Of a stretch of 43,471 nucleotides of DNA, positions 25,652-34,798 are shown piece after piece. The notes beneath the pieces are model-generated. The model made no database searches, was not told the origin of the DNA, and saw only the letters and a list, made by a program, of their open reading frames with translations. The stretch spans positions 1-43,471 of the forward strand of contig ONYW01000009.1 of assembly GCA_900322215.1 (NCBI GenBank). Direction: 5' to 3'. This DNA is from an uncultured Eubacteriales bacterium (GTDB taxonomy: Bacteria > Bacillota > Clostridia > Christensenellales > CAG-917). Position numbers and translations under genes: made by a program. Position 1 is the first letter of the stretch. Each line of letters starts with the position of its first letter.

Positions 25652-27400
25652 TTACAAAGAGAGGACAAGTTTTTCCATATGCTCAAGATACTTGTTGGCA
25701 AGGGCGGTCGCTTCTTCTTGGGACGGTTTGCTTGTCGCGACGTAGAATTTGAGTTTTGGCTCCGTACCGCTCGGGCGGACGCAAATCCAGTCGCCGTTTT
25801 CAAGGTGAAGTTTGAGAGCGTTCGTCTTTGGAAGGGCGACAGGCTCGACGTGCCCGTCCGCAAAGGTTTGCTTGCGGTCTACGAGGTCGCTGACGGAGAG
25901 GACTTTTGTGCCCTCGATTTCGGTATATTTTGCCTGTCTCATGCGGAGCATGATATTCTTCATCTTTTCCATACCGTCTAAGCCGCCGAAGGTGACCGCC
26001 TTGGACTTTTCGACGAAATAGCCGAAGCGTTTGAAGAGGTCTTGGAGGACGTTGTAGATGCGCTCACCCTTGGACTCGAAGTAGCAAACCATTTCCGCAA
26101 ACATCATTGACGCGACGACGGCGTCTTTGTCTCTTGCGTGAGTGCCGACGAGAGAGCCGTAACTCTCTTCAAAGCCGAAGAGGTAGACGTATTCGCCTGT
26201 CTTTTCCCAGTCCGCGATTTTTTCGCCGATAAACTTGAAGCCCGTGAGGACGTCGAAGGTGGTGACGCCGTAGCTGTCCGCGAGTTTTCTTGCCATTTCG
26301 GTGGTGACGATAGTCTTGACTATCGCGCCGTTCTTTGGCAAAACGCCGTCCTCTTTCTTGCGGAGAAGAATGTAGTTTGCGAGGAGTACGCCGATTTGGT
26401 TGCCGTTGAGGAGGACGAATTTGCCTTCGTTGTTTCTGACGGCTATGCCCATACGGTCGCTGTCCGGATCCGTGCCGATGACGATATCGCTGCCGATCTT
26501 GTCCGCGAGTTCAACGCCCATTTTGAGTGTGTCCGCTTCTTCGGGGTTCGGAACACGGACGGTTGAAAACTCGGTGTCGGGTTTTGCCTGTTCTTCAACG
26601 ACGTTTACCGTGATGCCCATTCTCTTCAAAATCGTAGTGACGGGCATATAGCCGCTTCCGTGGATAGGCGTGTAGACGATCTTGATGTCCTTGCCGAACT
26701 TCTTGACTGCGTCCGGAGAGAGGGAGAGTTTTTCGATAGCCGCAAAGTAGGCGTCGTCAACGCTCTTGCCGATGACTGTGATATGGTCGTCGAGTTTCTC
26801 GTTGTCCATGCCCTTTATGCACTTTGCGCACACCTTGACGTCAGCCTCCGAAATGCCGAAATAGGGGGTTTTTGCAATAAATTCGACCACTTTATCTGTC
26901 GATTCGGGCGACATCTGCGCTCCGTCGTCTCCATACACTTTGTAGCCGTTGTAGATTTTCGGGTTGTGAGAAGCGGTGATCATGACAGCCGCGACTGCAC
27001 CGAGATGACGAATAGCAAACGAGCACATCGGGACGGGGCGGACGTCTTCAAAAAGATATGAGTTTACGCCGTTTGCGGACAGCACCTTTGCAACGCGGAT
27101 AGCAAATTCGCTTGAACATCTGCGTGTGTCGTATGAGATGATGACCCCGCGTTTTTTTGCCTCTTCGCCAAGCGTGCAAACATAGTCTGCAAGCCCTTTC
27201 GTCGCGCGTTTTACCGTCCAAACGTTCATGCGGTTCGTGCCGAGGTCCAAGACTCCGCGCATACCGGCAGTACCAAACTCGAGCGGACCAAAGAACATCT
27301 CTTTCTTTTCCGCGTCGCTGAGTTCTTGAAGGCGCGCTTTGTCTTCGGCTGTGAGTTCGTCTGAATTCAGCCATTCATTGAAACTTTCTTGATAGGTCAT
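25652..27400 (-). CDS. Phosphoglucomutase/phosphomannomutase (phospho-sugar mutase)
   Basis: Interconverts glucose-6-phosphate and glucose-1-phosphate (perhaps also mannose phosphates), feeding the glycogen genes of this window. The 582-aa protein has the alpha-D-phosphohexomutase layout: FGTAGMRGV near residue 42, the phospho-Ser loop TASHNP (142-147, Ser144), the metal loop DPDSDRMG (311-318), the sugar loop GFEESYG (409-415) and the C-terminal RPSGTEPKLKFY phosphate site. Length is that of the PgcA-type long group. Ribosome site GGGAGATTATT precedes ATG 27400. It shares its terminator with the convergent lipoprotein gene. Substrate preference cannot be read from sequence. Confidence 0.92.
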   Translation of the reverse strand: MTYQESFNEWLNSDELTAEDKARLQELSDAEKKEMFFGPLEFGTAGMRGVLDLGTNRMNVWTVKRATKGLADYVCTLGEEAKKRGVIISYDTRRCSSEFAIRVAKVLSANGVNSYLFEDVRPVPMCSFAIRHLGAVAAVMITASHNPKIYNGYKVYGDDGAQMSPESTDKVVEFIAKTPYFGISEADVKVCAKCIKGMDNEKLDDHITVIGKSVDDAYFAAIEKLSLSPDAVKKFGKDIKIVYTPIHGSGYMPVTTILKRMGITVNVVEEQAKPDTEFSTVRVPNPEEADTLKMGVELADKIGSDIVIGTDPDSDRMGIAVRNNEGKFVLLNGNQIGVLLANYILLRKKEDGVLPKNGAIVKTIVTTEMARKLADSYGVTTFDVLTGFKFIGEKIADWEKTGEYVYLFGFEESYGSLVGTHARDKDAVVASMMFAEMVCYFESKGERIYNVLQDLFKRFGYFVEKSKAVTFGGLDGMEKMKNIMLRMRQAKYTEIEGTKVLSVSDLVDRKQTFADGHVEPVALPKTNALKLHLENGDWICVRPSGTEPKLKFYVATSKPSQEEATALANKYLEHMEKLVLSL

Positions 27401-27474
27401 AATAATCTCCCTATAAAATAGATTTTATAAATTTATTATAAACTCTTTGATTTGCTAAGTCAATATTGAAAATA

Positions 27475-27570
27475 ATGATGTGCTTCACTTTGTTCAACAT
27501 GATGTTGTGCGCGTTGCGCACAATGATGTAGACGGCATTGCCGTCAATGATGTTGCAAACAAAGTTTGCA
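27475..27570. repeat. Hairpin array, linker ATGATGT, exact 24-bp period
   Basis: ATGATGT occurs at 27475, 27499, 27523 and 27547, exactly 24 bp apart. Each is followed by a 17-base palindrome with a 3-base loop. Three are perfect: TGTGCGCgttGCGCACA, GACGGCattGCCGTC, TGCAAACaaaGTTTGCA. The first (GCTTCACtttGTTCAAC) is imperfect. The array lies between gdhA and the mutase gene, in the probable mutase leader; the rest of 27401-27646 is AT-rich with no gene. Confidence 0.85.
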
Positions 27571-27646
27571 ATTATGGATAAAACAAAAAAGCACACCGCA
27601 AATCAAAATCTGCAAGATGTAAAAGGCAGTGACTGTATTAAAGCGC

Positions 27647-27842
27647 AAAAAACCGTGCGATTTATATGAGATGCGCGGAAGCAAAATAAATCACCCCGCC
27701 TAATGTACTGACGTACATGACCGCGATTAGTGAACAACTTGCTTGCAAGGATTGCGAACTATGAAGCGGACGATGTGCAAGGCACAAGACGGGGTGTGTT
27801 TGTTGTAGCTGACAATGCAGGTCGCTAAATCACACGGTTTTT
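27647..27842 (-). repeat. Family A structured element, long copy A7
   Basis: Read on the minus strand: AAAAAACCGTGTGATTTAG, GCGACCTGCATTGTCAGC, an enlarged inner domain closed by CACCCCG/CGGGGTG, the apical TCATGTACGTCAGTACATTAGGCGG, the 3' box GCGCATCTCAT, then ATAAATCGCACGGTTTTTT. The core boxes and arms are conserved, but about 70 extra bases are inserted in the inner domain. It lies directly at the 3' end of gdhA, whose stop (27842-27844) abuts the T-tract. Confidence 0.8.
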
Positions 27843-29188
27843 TAATAAAGACCTTGGGCGAGCATAGCGTCCGCAACTTTCTTAAATCCTGCGAGGTTTG
27901 CGCCCGCGACCAGGTTGTAGTCCATGCCGTAGGTGTGGAGAGCGTCGCAGATTTGGTTGTGAATGCCTGCCATGATGCCTTTGAGTTTTTCGTCGACTTC
28001 CGCGGCGGACCAGGAGAGACGCTCGGAGTTTTGGGACATTTCAAGACCTGACGTCGCGACGCCGCCTGCGTTGACTGCCTTGGACGGAGCGACGAGCACG
28101 CCGTGAGATTGCAGGAATGCGATAGCCTCGTTTGTCGTCGGCATGTTGGAGACTTCGTTGAGGACAGGAACGCCGAGTTTCACCATAGCCTCCGCGTCTT
28201 CGAGAAGTATCTCGTTTTGTCTTGCGCACGGCATATAGATGTCCGCTTTGACGTTGCCCCAAGGCTTCTTGCCTTCGACGAATTGAACGCCGAATTTGTC
28301 CGCATAGTCTTTGACTTTGTTGCGGTTGGAAGCGCGCATTTCGAGCATGTAATCCACTTTTTCTCCGCTCACGCCGTCCGGATCGTAGATATATCCGTCA
28401 GGACCGGAGAGAGTGAGAACTTTGCCACCGAGTTCGCTGATTTTCTTTGCCGCGCCCCAAGCGACGTTGCCGAATCCCGAGAGAGCGAACGTCTTGCCCT
28501 TGATGTTTTCGCCCTCGTGTTTCAAGACTTCTTCGAGGAAGTAGGTCGCGCCGAAGCCCGTTGCCTCCGGACGAATGAGAGAACCGCCGTAGGAGAGACC
28601 TTTGCCTGTGAGAACGCCGTTTGAATAGTCGCCGACGATTTTTTTGTACCAGCCGAATAGATAGCCGATTTCTCTGCCGCCGACGCCCATATCGCCTGCC
28701 GGAACGTCCATATCTTTGCCGATGTGGCGATAGAGTTCCGTCATAAAGCTTTGGCAAAAGCGCATGACTTCGTCGTCCGATTTGCCGACGGGGTCGAAGT
28801 CGCTGCCGCCCTTACCGCCGCCCATAGGGAGAGAGGTGAGGGAGTTTTTGAAAGTCTGCTCGAAAGCAAGGAATTTCATTGTGTCGAGGTTGACGTCCTT
28901 TTGGAAGCGGAGACCGCCCTTGTACGGACCGATCGCGTTGTTGAATTGGATGCGGAAACCGCGGTTTACGTGGTATACGCCCTTGTCGTCCATCCACGGC
29001 ACGCGGAAGATGATCTGTCTGTCAGGTTCTACCATGCGTTCCAAGATGACGTTTTTTCTGAGTTTCGCCTCGTTTTGTTCGACGGCAGGAGCAAGGGAAG
29101 TGAGGACTTCCTTTACTGTCTGCATAAACTGAGGTTGCCCCGGGTTTTTTTGTTCGGTTTGCTCAATTACTTCTTGAATATAAGACAT
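27842..29188 (-). CDS. gdhA: Glutamate dehydrogenase (NADP type)
   Basis: Catalyses 2-oxoglutarate + ammonia to glutamate, the main ammonia-assimilation or glutamate-catabolic step in many Clostridia. The 448-aa product matches the hexameric bacterial class in length. Visible are RVPWMDDKGVYHVNRGFRIQ, the catalytic-lysine motif PMGGGKGGSDFDP, CQSFMTELYRHIG, and the Rossmann segment ALSGFGNVAWGAAKK. NADP preference is inferred from overall similarity to the GdhA group. Ribosome site TAGGGGGC lies before ATG 29188 and a clear promoter at 29237-29265. Element A7 forms the 3' end. Confidence 0.95.
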   Translation of the reverse strand: MSYIQEVIEQTEQKNPGQPQFMQTVKEVLTSLAPAVEQNEAKLRKNVILERMVEPDRQIIFRVPWMDDKGVYHVNRGFRIQFNNAIGPYKGGLRFQKDVNLDTMKFLAFEQTFKNSLTSLPMGGGKGGSDFDPVGKSDDEVMRFCQSFMTELYRHIGKDMDVPAGDMGVGGREIGYLFGWYKKIVGDYSNGVLTGKGLSYGGSLIRPEATGFGATYFLEEVLKHEGENIKGKTFALSGFGNVAWGAAKKISELGGKVLTLSGPDGYIYDPDGVSGEKVDYMLEMRASNRNKVKDYADKFGVQFVEGKKPWGNVKADIYMPCARQNEILLEDAEAMVKLGVPVLNEVSNMPTTNEAIAFLQSHGVLVAPSKAVNAGGVATSGLEMSQNSERLSWSAAEVDEKLKGIMAGIHNQICDALHTYGMDYNLVAGANLAGFKKVADAMLAQGLY

Positions 29189-29236
29189 TATTTTGCCCCC
29201 TACAACGCAGAATACTGCGAATTTTTTGTTAACTTA

Positions 29237-29265
29237 ATCATACAACCGTTGGTTTTCAAAATCAA
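29237..29265 (-). promoter_or_regulatory. Promoter of gdhA
   Basis: On the minus strand TTGATT (29265-29260), 17 nt and TATGAT (29242-29237). Leader about 40 nt, with a small hairpin CGCAGtattCTGCG in it. The remaining divergent region to 29492 contains AT-rich candidates for the plus-strand gene (TTGAAA at 29407, 17 nt, TAATAT at 29430). Confidence 0.6.
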
Positions 29266-29492
29266 GACGGACATTTTGAACATATTGAAAAATATGTATG
29301 ATTATTGACTCTTTTTGCGAAAGTGTTTCAAAAACATCTATATAGGGCTCGGGCGGTTTTTTGCGGGCGCAAGATGTTGTTGACAAAAAAACTTTCGGTT
29401 TACATATTGAAATCTAAATTTTTATATGTTAATATATATTAGAATATTATGAAAAGTGTTCCGTTTGGGGACGCTAAGGTAAGGAGAATATT

Positions 29493-32207
29493 ATGAGTCC
29501 TAAACAGTACAAGAGGGTCAAACTTTATAGAATCCTAAAGGTTCTATTCTATTGTTGTGGCCTCCCGTTGTTCATTTTTGCCGTATATTGCACGGCAGTA
29601 AAGTTCATCGGGCACGATCCGTTCAATGGGAATGCGACGTTTACGGATTCGCTGGGCATGATGCAGTCCTATGAGCGCACGCTCTTAGGCTCGTCACTCA
29701 CCGGCGTATGGTGCGCGTTCGGCCTTTGGGGCGTCATCGCAATCTTCCAAATCATCTTTGCGAAGACGATCAAAAACCACAGGGCGCGCATGCTTGCGAC
29801 AGTCGCGATCACGCTTGTTATGATGCTCGGCGCGCTTCTTGTCATCGACACGGTCTATGCAAGAAAGATCGACGGTTTTACCAACCCGATAAACGGCGAA
29901 CATACGGACGGCCTCCGCGACAATTTGCCTGACGGCGTTACGGTTGAGAGTTATAGAACTCAACTCAGTTATTACAGGACGATTTCGACCGAAGCCGCCA
30001 AGAAGAACATGACTCAAAATCTCATCAACAAGGTCAATCTTCTCAAAAACGTCTACAACGTAGAGATGGAGGGCAAGGACAAGATCGGCACGGCGGGCAA
30101 CGTCTCCAACGATCCTATCACTTATGCGACGATCATCTCGGACGACGGACAAATGGGCGTGGACATCAGCTTTAAGGACGGCGCTCTTGCTCTCACCGAA
30201 GTGAACAAGCGCTCGGTCGAACACAAGGCTCTCCTCGGCGGTTCCGTCGGCGCAGTCGTCGACGACAACGTGATAAAGGGCGACGACAACCAGACCGTTC
30301 CGAGCAAGAACTGGCATTGGGGCTTGTCTTCAGAGAAGGAATATAATCCGAACAACACCGTGCTTCCAGACTATTGGGATCCCGCAAATCCGAGATACCT
30401 CGGCAGAAACGGGGAAGTCTGCAAGGAAGCAAATCAAGTCGTAAGACTTTGCCCGAACGCAAACGGAGAACTCGTTATCAACGGAAAAGTGTATCACAAC
30501 TACGTCGCGGTCATGCGAACGGATCTTTCCAACAACGAGAATTACGTTTGGTACGCAAAGGCGTTGTTCCCGGCAAACTATGATTTTGAAAAGAAAAAGG
30601 GCGTCATCACGGACGGCATATACGGCAAAGCCATCTACAACAACAACGGCAATATCGCCGACGGTTGGATTTTCAGCTTTGCAAACGTGCTTGAAATCCT
30701 CGAAGACTACTACGGCGCACCCGTCAACATCAACAAGCGCATCCAAGAGACGAAACTCGGCTCCTACGACGCACTCCGCGGTCAAATAATAGCGGACGCT
30801 GCCGTTCGTCGCGAAGAATATTATACGACGGGCGCTGCAAGCGCGTGGGAAAAGGCGCTTTACAAACAAGAAGTTTACAACAAAAACAAATTCTCCTTTA
30901 CTCATTACCGTCTTGACGCACTCCTCGCGGAAGTGGGCAATATGCTCGGAAGAAACTCCCTCTTCGACTACCTCTTCTCGCCGGACGCAGTCATCGGTTC
31001 TCTCATTCAACCGATTCTTAAACCTCTCCGCGCAGGCACGAAACTCACGGACTTCCTTAAAGGACAATTCAGCGTAAGCGACGACGTGTGCAATACGGTT
31101 GTCGGTATCTTCCAAAAGATCACGGGCGACGATACGCTCACGGACGTGTATATCAAACTCTTCTATCCGTCTGCGGAGGAAGAAGGTCACTTTACGCTCA
31201 CTATCAACAAGAACGACGCAAGCGGTGACGTAGTGCTCGATATTGACTTCTCGAACGCTCTTCTCGAATATAAAGAGGAAAACCCCGATTTCGCATTCGA
31301 CCTCGACCACCTCAGCGCATTCCTCAACAATACGCTCAACCAGGTCATCGACCTTTCCGGCATGAAAGACACGCTCAACACGGTGCTCGGACTCGCCGGC
31401 GGACTCATCAGTGCGCTCGATACGTCGAACGGCGTTGCGCTCAACATCGCACTCCTCGGCTCGAACGTACACATTCAACTCCTCGACAAGGATATGAAGT
31501 TTGCGCTCGACATCGACGAGATTTTGCTCACGCTCCTCGACGGACTCTACTATTATGAGTCTTCCGCAATTCAACCGCTTTGGAACTTCTACGTCAACCC
31601 TGACGAGACAAATCCGAACAAGACCTATATCGCACAGCAATTTGCGGATCTTGACAGAGCGGAATTTACGGGTACGAAATACGGTTCACTCATCGGTTCC
31701 ACGCTTATCGGCAAGCAACTCGGCGCGAACATGGCTATGTCCGGCGGCGTTGCGTATGACTCGAAATACGGACTTACAGACCTTGCGAGCGTACAACAAA
31801 TGAAGATAGATCTCAGCTATATGCCGGAGTGCTTCCCGATCTACGGTCTCCGCGATATGATAGCGCTCTTCTCAGGCTTCGTCGTGCTTATGGTCTTCCT
31901 CAGCTACTATGCTGCCGAAAAGGAATACCTCTATGCGACAGGTCAACTCGTTCCGAAGGAAAGAAAGAGCAAGAAGAACAAGAAGGGTGACCTCGAAGAA
32001 AATTTGAACGAAGACGCACAGCAAAATCAAACCAACGAAGTTGGCGAAGACGGCAGTTTGAAAGAAGACGCACAGCAAAATCAAACCGTCGAAGACGGCA
32101 ACACCAATAGCTTGAGCGAAGACTCCCAGCAGAATCAAACCGTCGAAGACGGTGGGGAGGGTACCGACGTGCCTGTTCAAGAACAATCTGACAAGGAGGT
32201 GCGCTGA
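29493..32207 (+). CDS. Large membrane protein with extracellular domain, unknown function (first of pair)
   Basis: I do not recognise this family. The 904-aa protein has three N-terminal membrane segments (about 12-36, 70-92, 101-122), a ~650-residue outside domain, a fourth segment (about 787-808) and a hydrophilic cytoplasmic tail. The tail ends in three acidic repeats (EDAQQNQT) with an exact 54-base DNA period (32010, 32064, 32118). The outside domain mentions no known catalytic motif; near 560-700 it has many Asp/Leu-rich strands (VLDIDFSNALLEYKEENPD) suggesting repeated beta structure. Ribosome site AAGGAGAATATT supports ATG 29493. The next gene has the same topology and follows three bases later. 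Confidence 0.75.
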   Translation: MSPKQYKRVKLYRILKVLFYCCGLPLFIFAVYCTAVKFIGHDPFNGNATFTDSLGMMQSYERTLLGSSLTGVWCAFGLWGVIAIFQIIFAKTIKNHRARMLATVAITLVMMLGALLVIDTVYARKIDGFTNPINGEHTDGLRDNLPDGVTVESYRTQLSYYRTISTEAAKKNMTQNLINKVNLLKNVYNVEMEGKDKIGTAGNVSNDPITYATIISDDGQMGVDISFKDGALALTEVNKRSVEHKALLGGSVGAVVDDNVIKGDDNQTVPSKNWHWGLSSEKEYNPNNTVLPDYWDPANPRYLGRNGEVCKEANQVVRLCPNANGELVINGKVYHNYVAVMRTDLSNNENYVWYAKALFPANYDFEKKKGVITDGIYGKAIYNNNGNIADGWIFSFANVLEILEDYYGAPVNINKRIQETKLGSYDALRGQIIADAAVRREEYYTTGAASAWEKALYKQEVYNKNKFSFTHYRLDALLAEVGNMLGRNSLFDYLFSPDAVIGSLIQPILKPLRAGTKLTDFLKGQFSVSDDVCNTVVGIFQKITGDDTLTDVYIKLFYPSAEEEGHFTLTINKNDASGDVVLDIDFSNALLEYKEENPDFAFDLDHLSAFLNNTLNQVIDLSGMKDTLNTVLGLAGGLISALDTSNGVALNIALLGSNVHIQLLDKDMKFALDIDEILLTLLDGLYYYESSAIQPLWNFYVNPDETNPNKTYIAQQFADLDRAEFTGTKYGSLIGSTLIGKQLGANMAMSGGVAYDSKYGLTDLASVQQMKIDLSYMPECFPIYGLRDMIALFSGFVVLMVFLSYYAAEKEYLYATGQLVPKERKSKKNKKGDLEENLNEDAQQNQTNEVGEDGSLKEDAQQNQTVEDGNTNSLSEDSQQNQTVEDGGEGTDVPVQEQSDKEVR

Positions 32208-32209
32208 GT

Positions 32210-34096
32210 ATGAAAAAGTCTAATCCTAACAAAAACGATTATATCATGCAAGATAAAGACGGAAATCAAGTCCCGGCGTTTGAAGTAGACGAACAAAAGA
32301 CCAAAAAGAAAGTTCTTCAAACTTCAACCGGCTACACGGTGTTTGCGGTTATTCTCTACGTGCTCACATTCTTGCCGATCGCGGGCGTAACGCTCGTACT
32401 CGCAATGAAGACGCGCTCCCTCATGCCGTATTACAGTTTTTGGCCGTTCTTCGGCGTCATCGTTATCGGCGTGCTCGCAATGGTGTTCTACCTCGTGCTT
32501 ATTTTGGTAGCAAGAAAGAACACAAAGAGAACGATTATGTCGCAAACGATGATACTCGCTATCGTCTATACGCTTCTTACAACCATCTTCTCGCTCGCCA
32601 TCACCTATGCGTTCCCTGACGCTATCGCGGTCGCTACGCAAAACACGATCTACGGTGAAGACGTTCTCTACAACGGCGAGCAGATGGTCGAACAAAACGC
32701 CACGCTCGAGCGCGAATACGTCATGTACAACCTGCTCAACGGCAACCTCGGCGGAGAATACAGCTACCACGATTTGTCCGCTCACGAGAGATCTTCGACG
32801 GGCGCTATCCTCAAATATAAGACCGCCGAAATCGAGACGAGCGTAAGGGCGTACATCGGCACGGACGGCAAGAAAGACTCCGGCTACAATGCAAGACGTC
32901 AAGCAAACATCGCAAACCTCAACGCAATAATCTCAACCCTCGAGAAAAACAACCCGAGAAAGTACGAGATGTACAAGTTTGTGTACGAACAATACGTTTT
33001 GAACGATCCTGAGTACGGTTTCCTCATCGACTCCAACACTAAGGACGCAAGAGAGAGAAAGGCTCTCGCGCTCTCAATTGTCGACTATGAATACAACCAT
33101 TCAAGATACGAAGAGATCATAAAGCGCGGTTTCACCAACAACGCTACAAACCCGGATCCCGAACTCAACGCTATCTTCAACAGGAATTACAACAACTTCA
33201 ACCACGACGGTTATCTCCCGTTCGACGACGAGCATTTGCTCCTCGCGCAAATTGAAGGGCGTATGACAATTCCTGTCGTCGTACACTTGATTCTTGACGA
33301 TATCTATCAATACACTCAACCGTCTTGGGACAGCGATGGCAACATTATGTACCAAGAGGAAGGCAACTACCTCTACAAACTCTATATGCCGGAAGAGAGA
33401 GACGCCTACGAGGCGAACGGCGGCACTTATGACCACACGGATCCCGACGGCACAAAGTTCGGCTATACGTCAAAGGGCTGGAAAGTCTATAAGGATGGCA
33501 TGGTGCATCGCCCGATGAAGTGGGTTGTCCTCGATATGCTCGGCGAGGGTATGTCTCTTGCGACTCTCGACGTTGCAAACATCGTCATCGCAGACTTGCT
33601 TCCTGTGTCAAGCTTGTTCATTCCTGCGGTCACCGATACGGTTGGCGCACTCTTAAACCACGACCTTCCAAAGGTCATTGAGTATGCGACAAACGGCGCA
33701 AGCCTCGGCATCGGCCTCAGACTCAACGACAGCGCGCAACTCGAAATCAACATCATTTCAAACAACGTCAAGTACGGCATGCTCGGCTACATGCAAGCGA
33801 CGTGGGTGTCTCAAGACAACCTCCTCATGGCAGTCTACAACGTCGTGTCCGTCAGAAACTGGTTCGCACTCTTCGGTGCTATCGGCGTAGTTCTCGTCAT
33901 TGCGGCAGGCGCACTCCGTGACTGCGGCAAGAAGATCAGAGAACGCGGCTATATCTCCATCGACCGCCTCAACAGGATGAAGGCGGCACAAGGCGAGGAA
34001 ACGGACTTAACGGGCGGAGAGCAAAGCGTCGCTCCTGCCGCCAATGAAACGGCGGACGCTCCGCAAGACGCACCTGAAGCCCCTGCGCAAGCGTAA
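32210..34096 (+). CDS. Large membrane protein with extracellular domain, unknown function (second of pair)
   Basis: Unrecognised family. The 628-aa protein repeats the topology of the gene before it: a cytoplasmic N-tail, three membrane segments (about 41-64, 75-100, 111-134), a ~430-residue outside domain, one C-terminal segment (about 563-585) and a cytoplasmic tail rich in Ala, Glu and Pro. The strong ribosome site AAGGAGGTGC lies in the end of the upstream gene, and only two bases separate stop and start, so the two are co-translated and probably form a complex. Shared topology without obvious sequence identity suggests distant paralogy. Terminator at 34109 ends the operon. Confidence 0.75.
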   Translation: MKKSNPNKNDYIMQDKDGNQVPAFEVDEQKTKKKVLQTSTGYTVFAVILYVLTFLPIAGVTLVLAMKTRSLMPYYSFWPFFGVIVIGVLAMVFYLVLILVARKNTKRTIMSQTMILAIVYTLLTTIFSLAITYAFPDAIAVATQNTIYGEDVLYNGEQMVEQNATLEREYVMYNLLNGNLGGEYSYHDLSAHERSSTGAILKYKTAEIETSVRAYIGTDGKKDSGYNARRQANIANLNAIISTLEKNNPRKYEMYKFVYEQYVLNDPEYGFLIDSNTKDARERKALALSIVDYEYNHSRYEEIIKRGFTNNATNPDPELNAIFNRNYNNFNHDGYLPFDDEHLLLAQIEGRMTIPVVVHLILDDIYQYTQPSWDSDGNIMYQEEGNYLYKLYMPEERDAYEANGGTYDHTDPDGTKFGYTSKGWKVYKDGMVHRPMKWVVLDMLGEGMSLATLDVANIVIADLLPVSSLFIPAVTDTVGALLNHDLPKVIEYATNGASLGIGLRLNDSAQLEINIISNNVKYGMLGYMQATWVSQDNLLMAVYNVVSVRNWFALFGAIGVVLVIAAGALRDCGKKIRERGYISIDRLNRMKAAQGEETDLTGGEQSVAPAANETADAPQDAPEAPAQA

Positions 34097-34108
34097 CGAA
34101 ATCTCATC

Positions 34109-34140
34109 AAAAAAAGGAACGCGTCTCGCGTTCCTTTTTT
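34109..34140. terminator. Intrinsic terminator of the two-gene membrane operon
   Basis: AAAAAAAGGAACGCG-TCT-CGCGTTCCTTTTTT, perfect stem with A and T tracts, 13 bases after the stop codon. Confidence 0.9.
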
Positions 34141-34175
34141 ATTTTATATATTATATATAATATAAATAATAAACC

Positions 34176-34592
34176 TTATAAATACTCTCTAAGAGTCTTG
34201 ATGTTTTTGTCATACGTTTTCATGAGGTCGCGGGCAAGGGGAGGCACCTCCACGCCGTCGCGCTCGAGTTCGTTTATGCACTTTTGCACGGACTCGATGC
34301 CCATGTTGTAGCCGTCTATCATCATGCTTGCGATATGCGAGGAACTGTTGTTCAGCCCGACGTTCATCTTGACTCCCGCTTTCAGCATAAATTGTTGCAT
34401 AGGGTTGGACTTTGCGTCTTCGAGTTCTTTTTCTCCCAGTTCATTCGCCGCCTTCTCATAGAAGTCTTCCATAACTTCCTTTTGTTCAAGCAGTACGTTC
34501 TTTAGTCTTTCGCTGTCAACATGCTCAAAAATGTTGTCGATAGACTGTGCGCCCATGGCGGTGTTGCGGACTATTTCTCTAAATATTTTCAT
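34176..34592 (-). CDS. Helical protein of unknown function
   Basis: A 138-aa soluble protein that looks entirely alpha-helical, with heptad-like segments such as SERLKNVLLEQKEVMEDFYEKA and IESVQKCINELERDG. Its pattern is reminiscent of small four-helix-bundle proteins in spore-formers, but I cannot assign a family. No catalytic or metal motif stands out. Ribosome site AAGGAGAATTGG supports ATG 34592. The upstream edge touches element A8, whose orientation opposes this gene, and spoIIR lies further upstream on the same strand. Confidence 0.65.
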   Translation of the reverse strand: MKIFREIVRNTAMGAQSIDNIFEHVDSERLKNVLLEQKEVMEDFYEKAANELGEKELEDAKSNPMQQFMLKAGVKMNVGLNNSSSHIASMMIDGYNMGIESVQKCINELERDGVEVPPLARDLMKTYDKNIKTLREYL

Positions 34593-34606
34593 TCCAATTC
34601 TCCTTC

Positions 34607-34733
34607 AACCGCGCTATTGAGCGCCTGACTTTGTCAGCTTTGCGTGCACTCGCACACCGAGTACGCTTTTGTACACTGGGTGGCTCGCGTGCGCACCTTC
34701 CTTGTCATGCATCTCAATAGCGAGGTTTCTTTT
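34607..34733 (+). repeat. Family A structured element, copy A8 (opposite to flanking genes)
   Basis: Arms AACCGCGCTATTGAG and CTCAATAGCGAGGTT, inner boxes GCGCCTGACTTTGTCAGC and ATGCATCTC, apex ACCGAGTACGCTTTTGTACACTGGGT. Both neighbours (the helical protein and spoIIR) are on the minus strand, so this copy alone is antisense to the gene whose 3' end it adjoins. It ends only a few bases before the ribosome site of the gene at 34592. Confidence 0.8.
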
Positions 34734-34798
34734 ATGTATTAGTGTGCCGCCTAGTGCGGTTTCTTTCATACCGTGAGTAACAAGTTTTAGTGAAATAT

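Noticed and set aside
27475..27570. Hairpin array as a CRISPR
   Set aside because: The constant part is only 7 bases, the intervening parts are palindromes rather than spacers, and no cas gene is near.
30330..31640. 436-aa minus-strand ORF within the first large membrane gene
   Set aside because: Antisense shadow with Arg/Val/Glu-rich unstructured composition and no ribosome site; same for 17137-18444 in the symporter.
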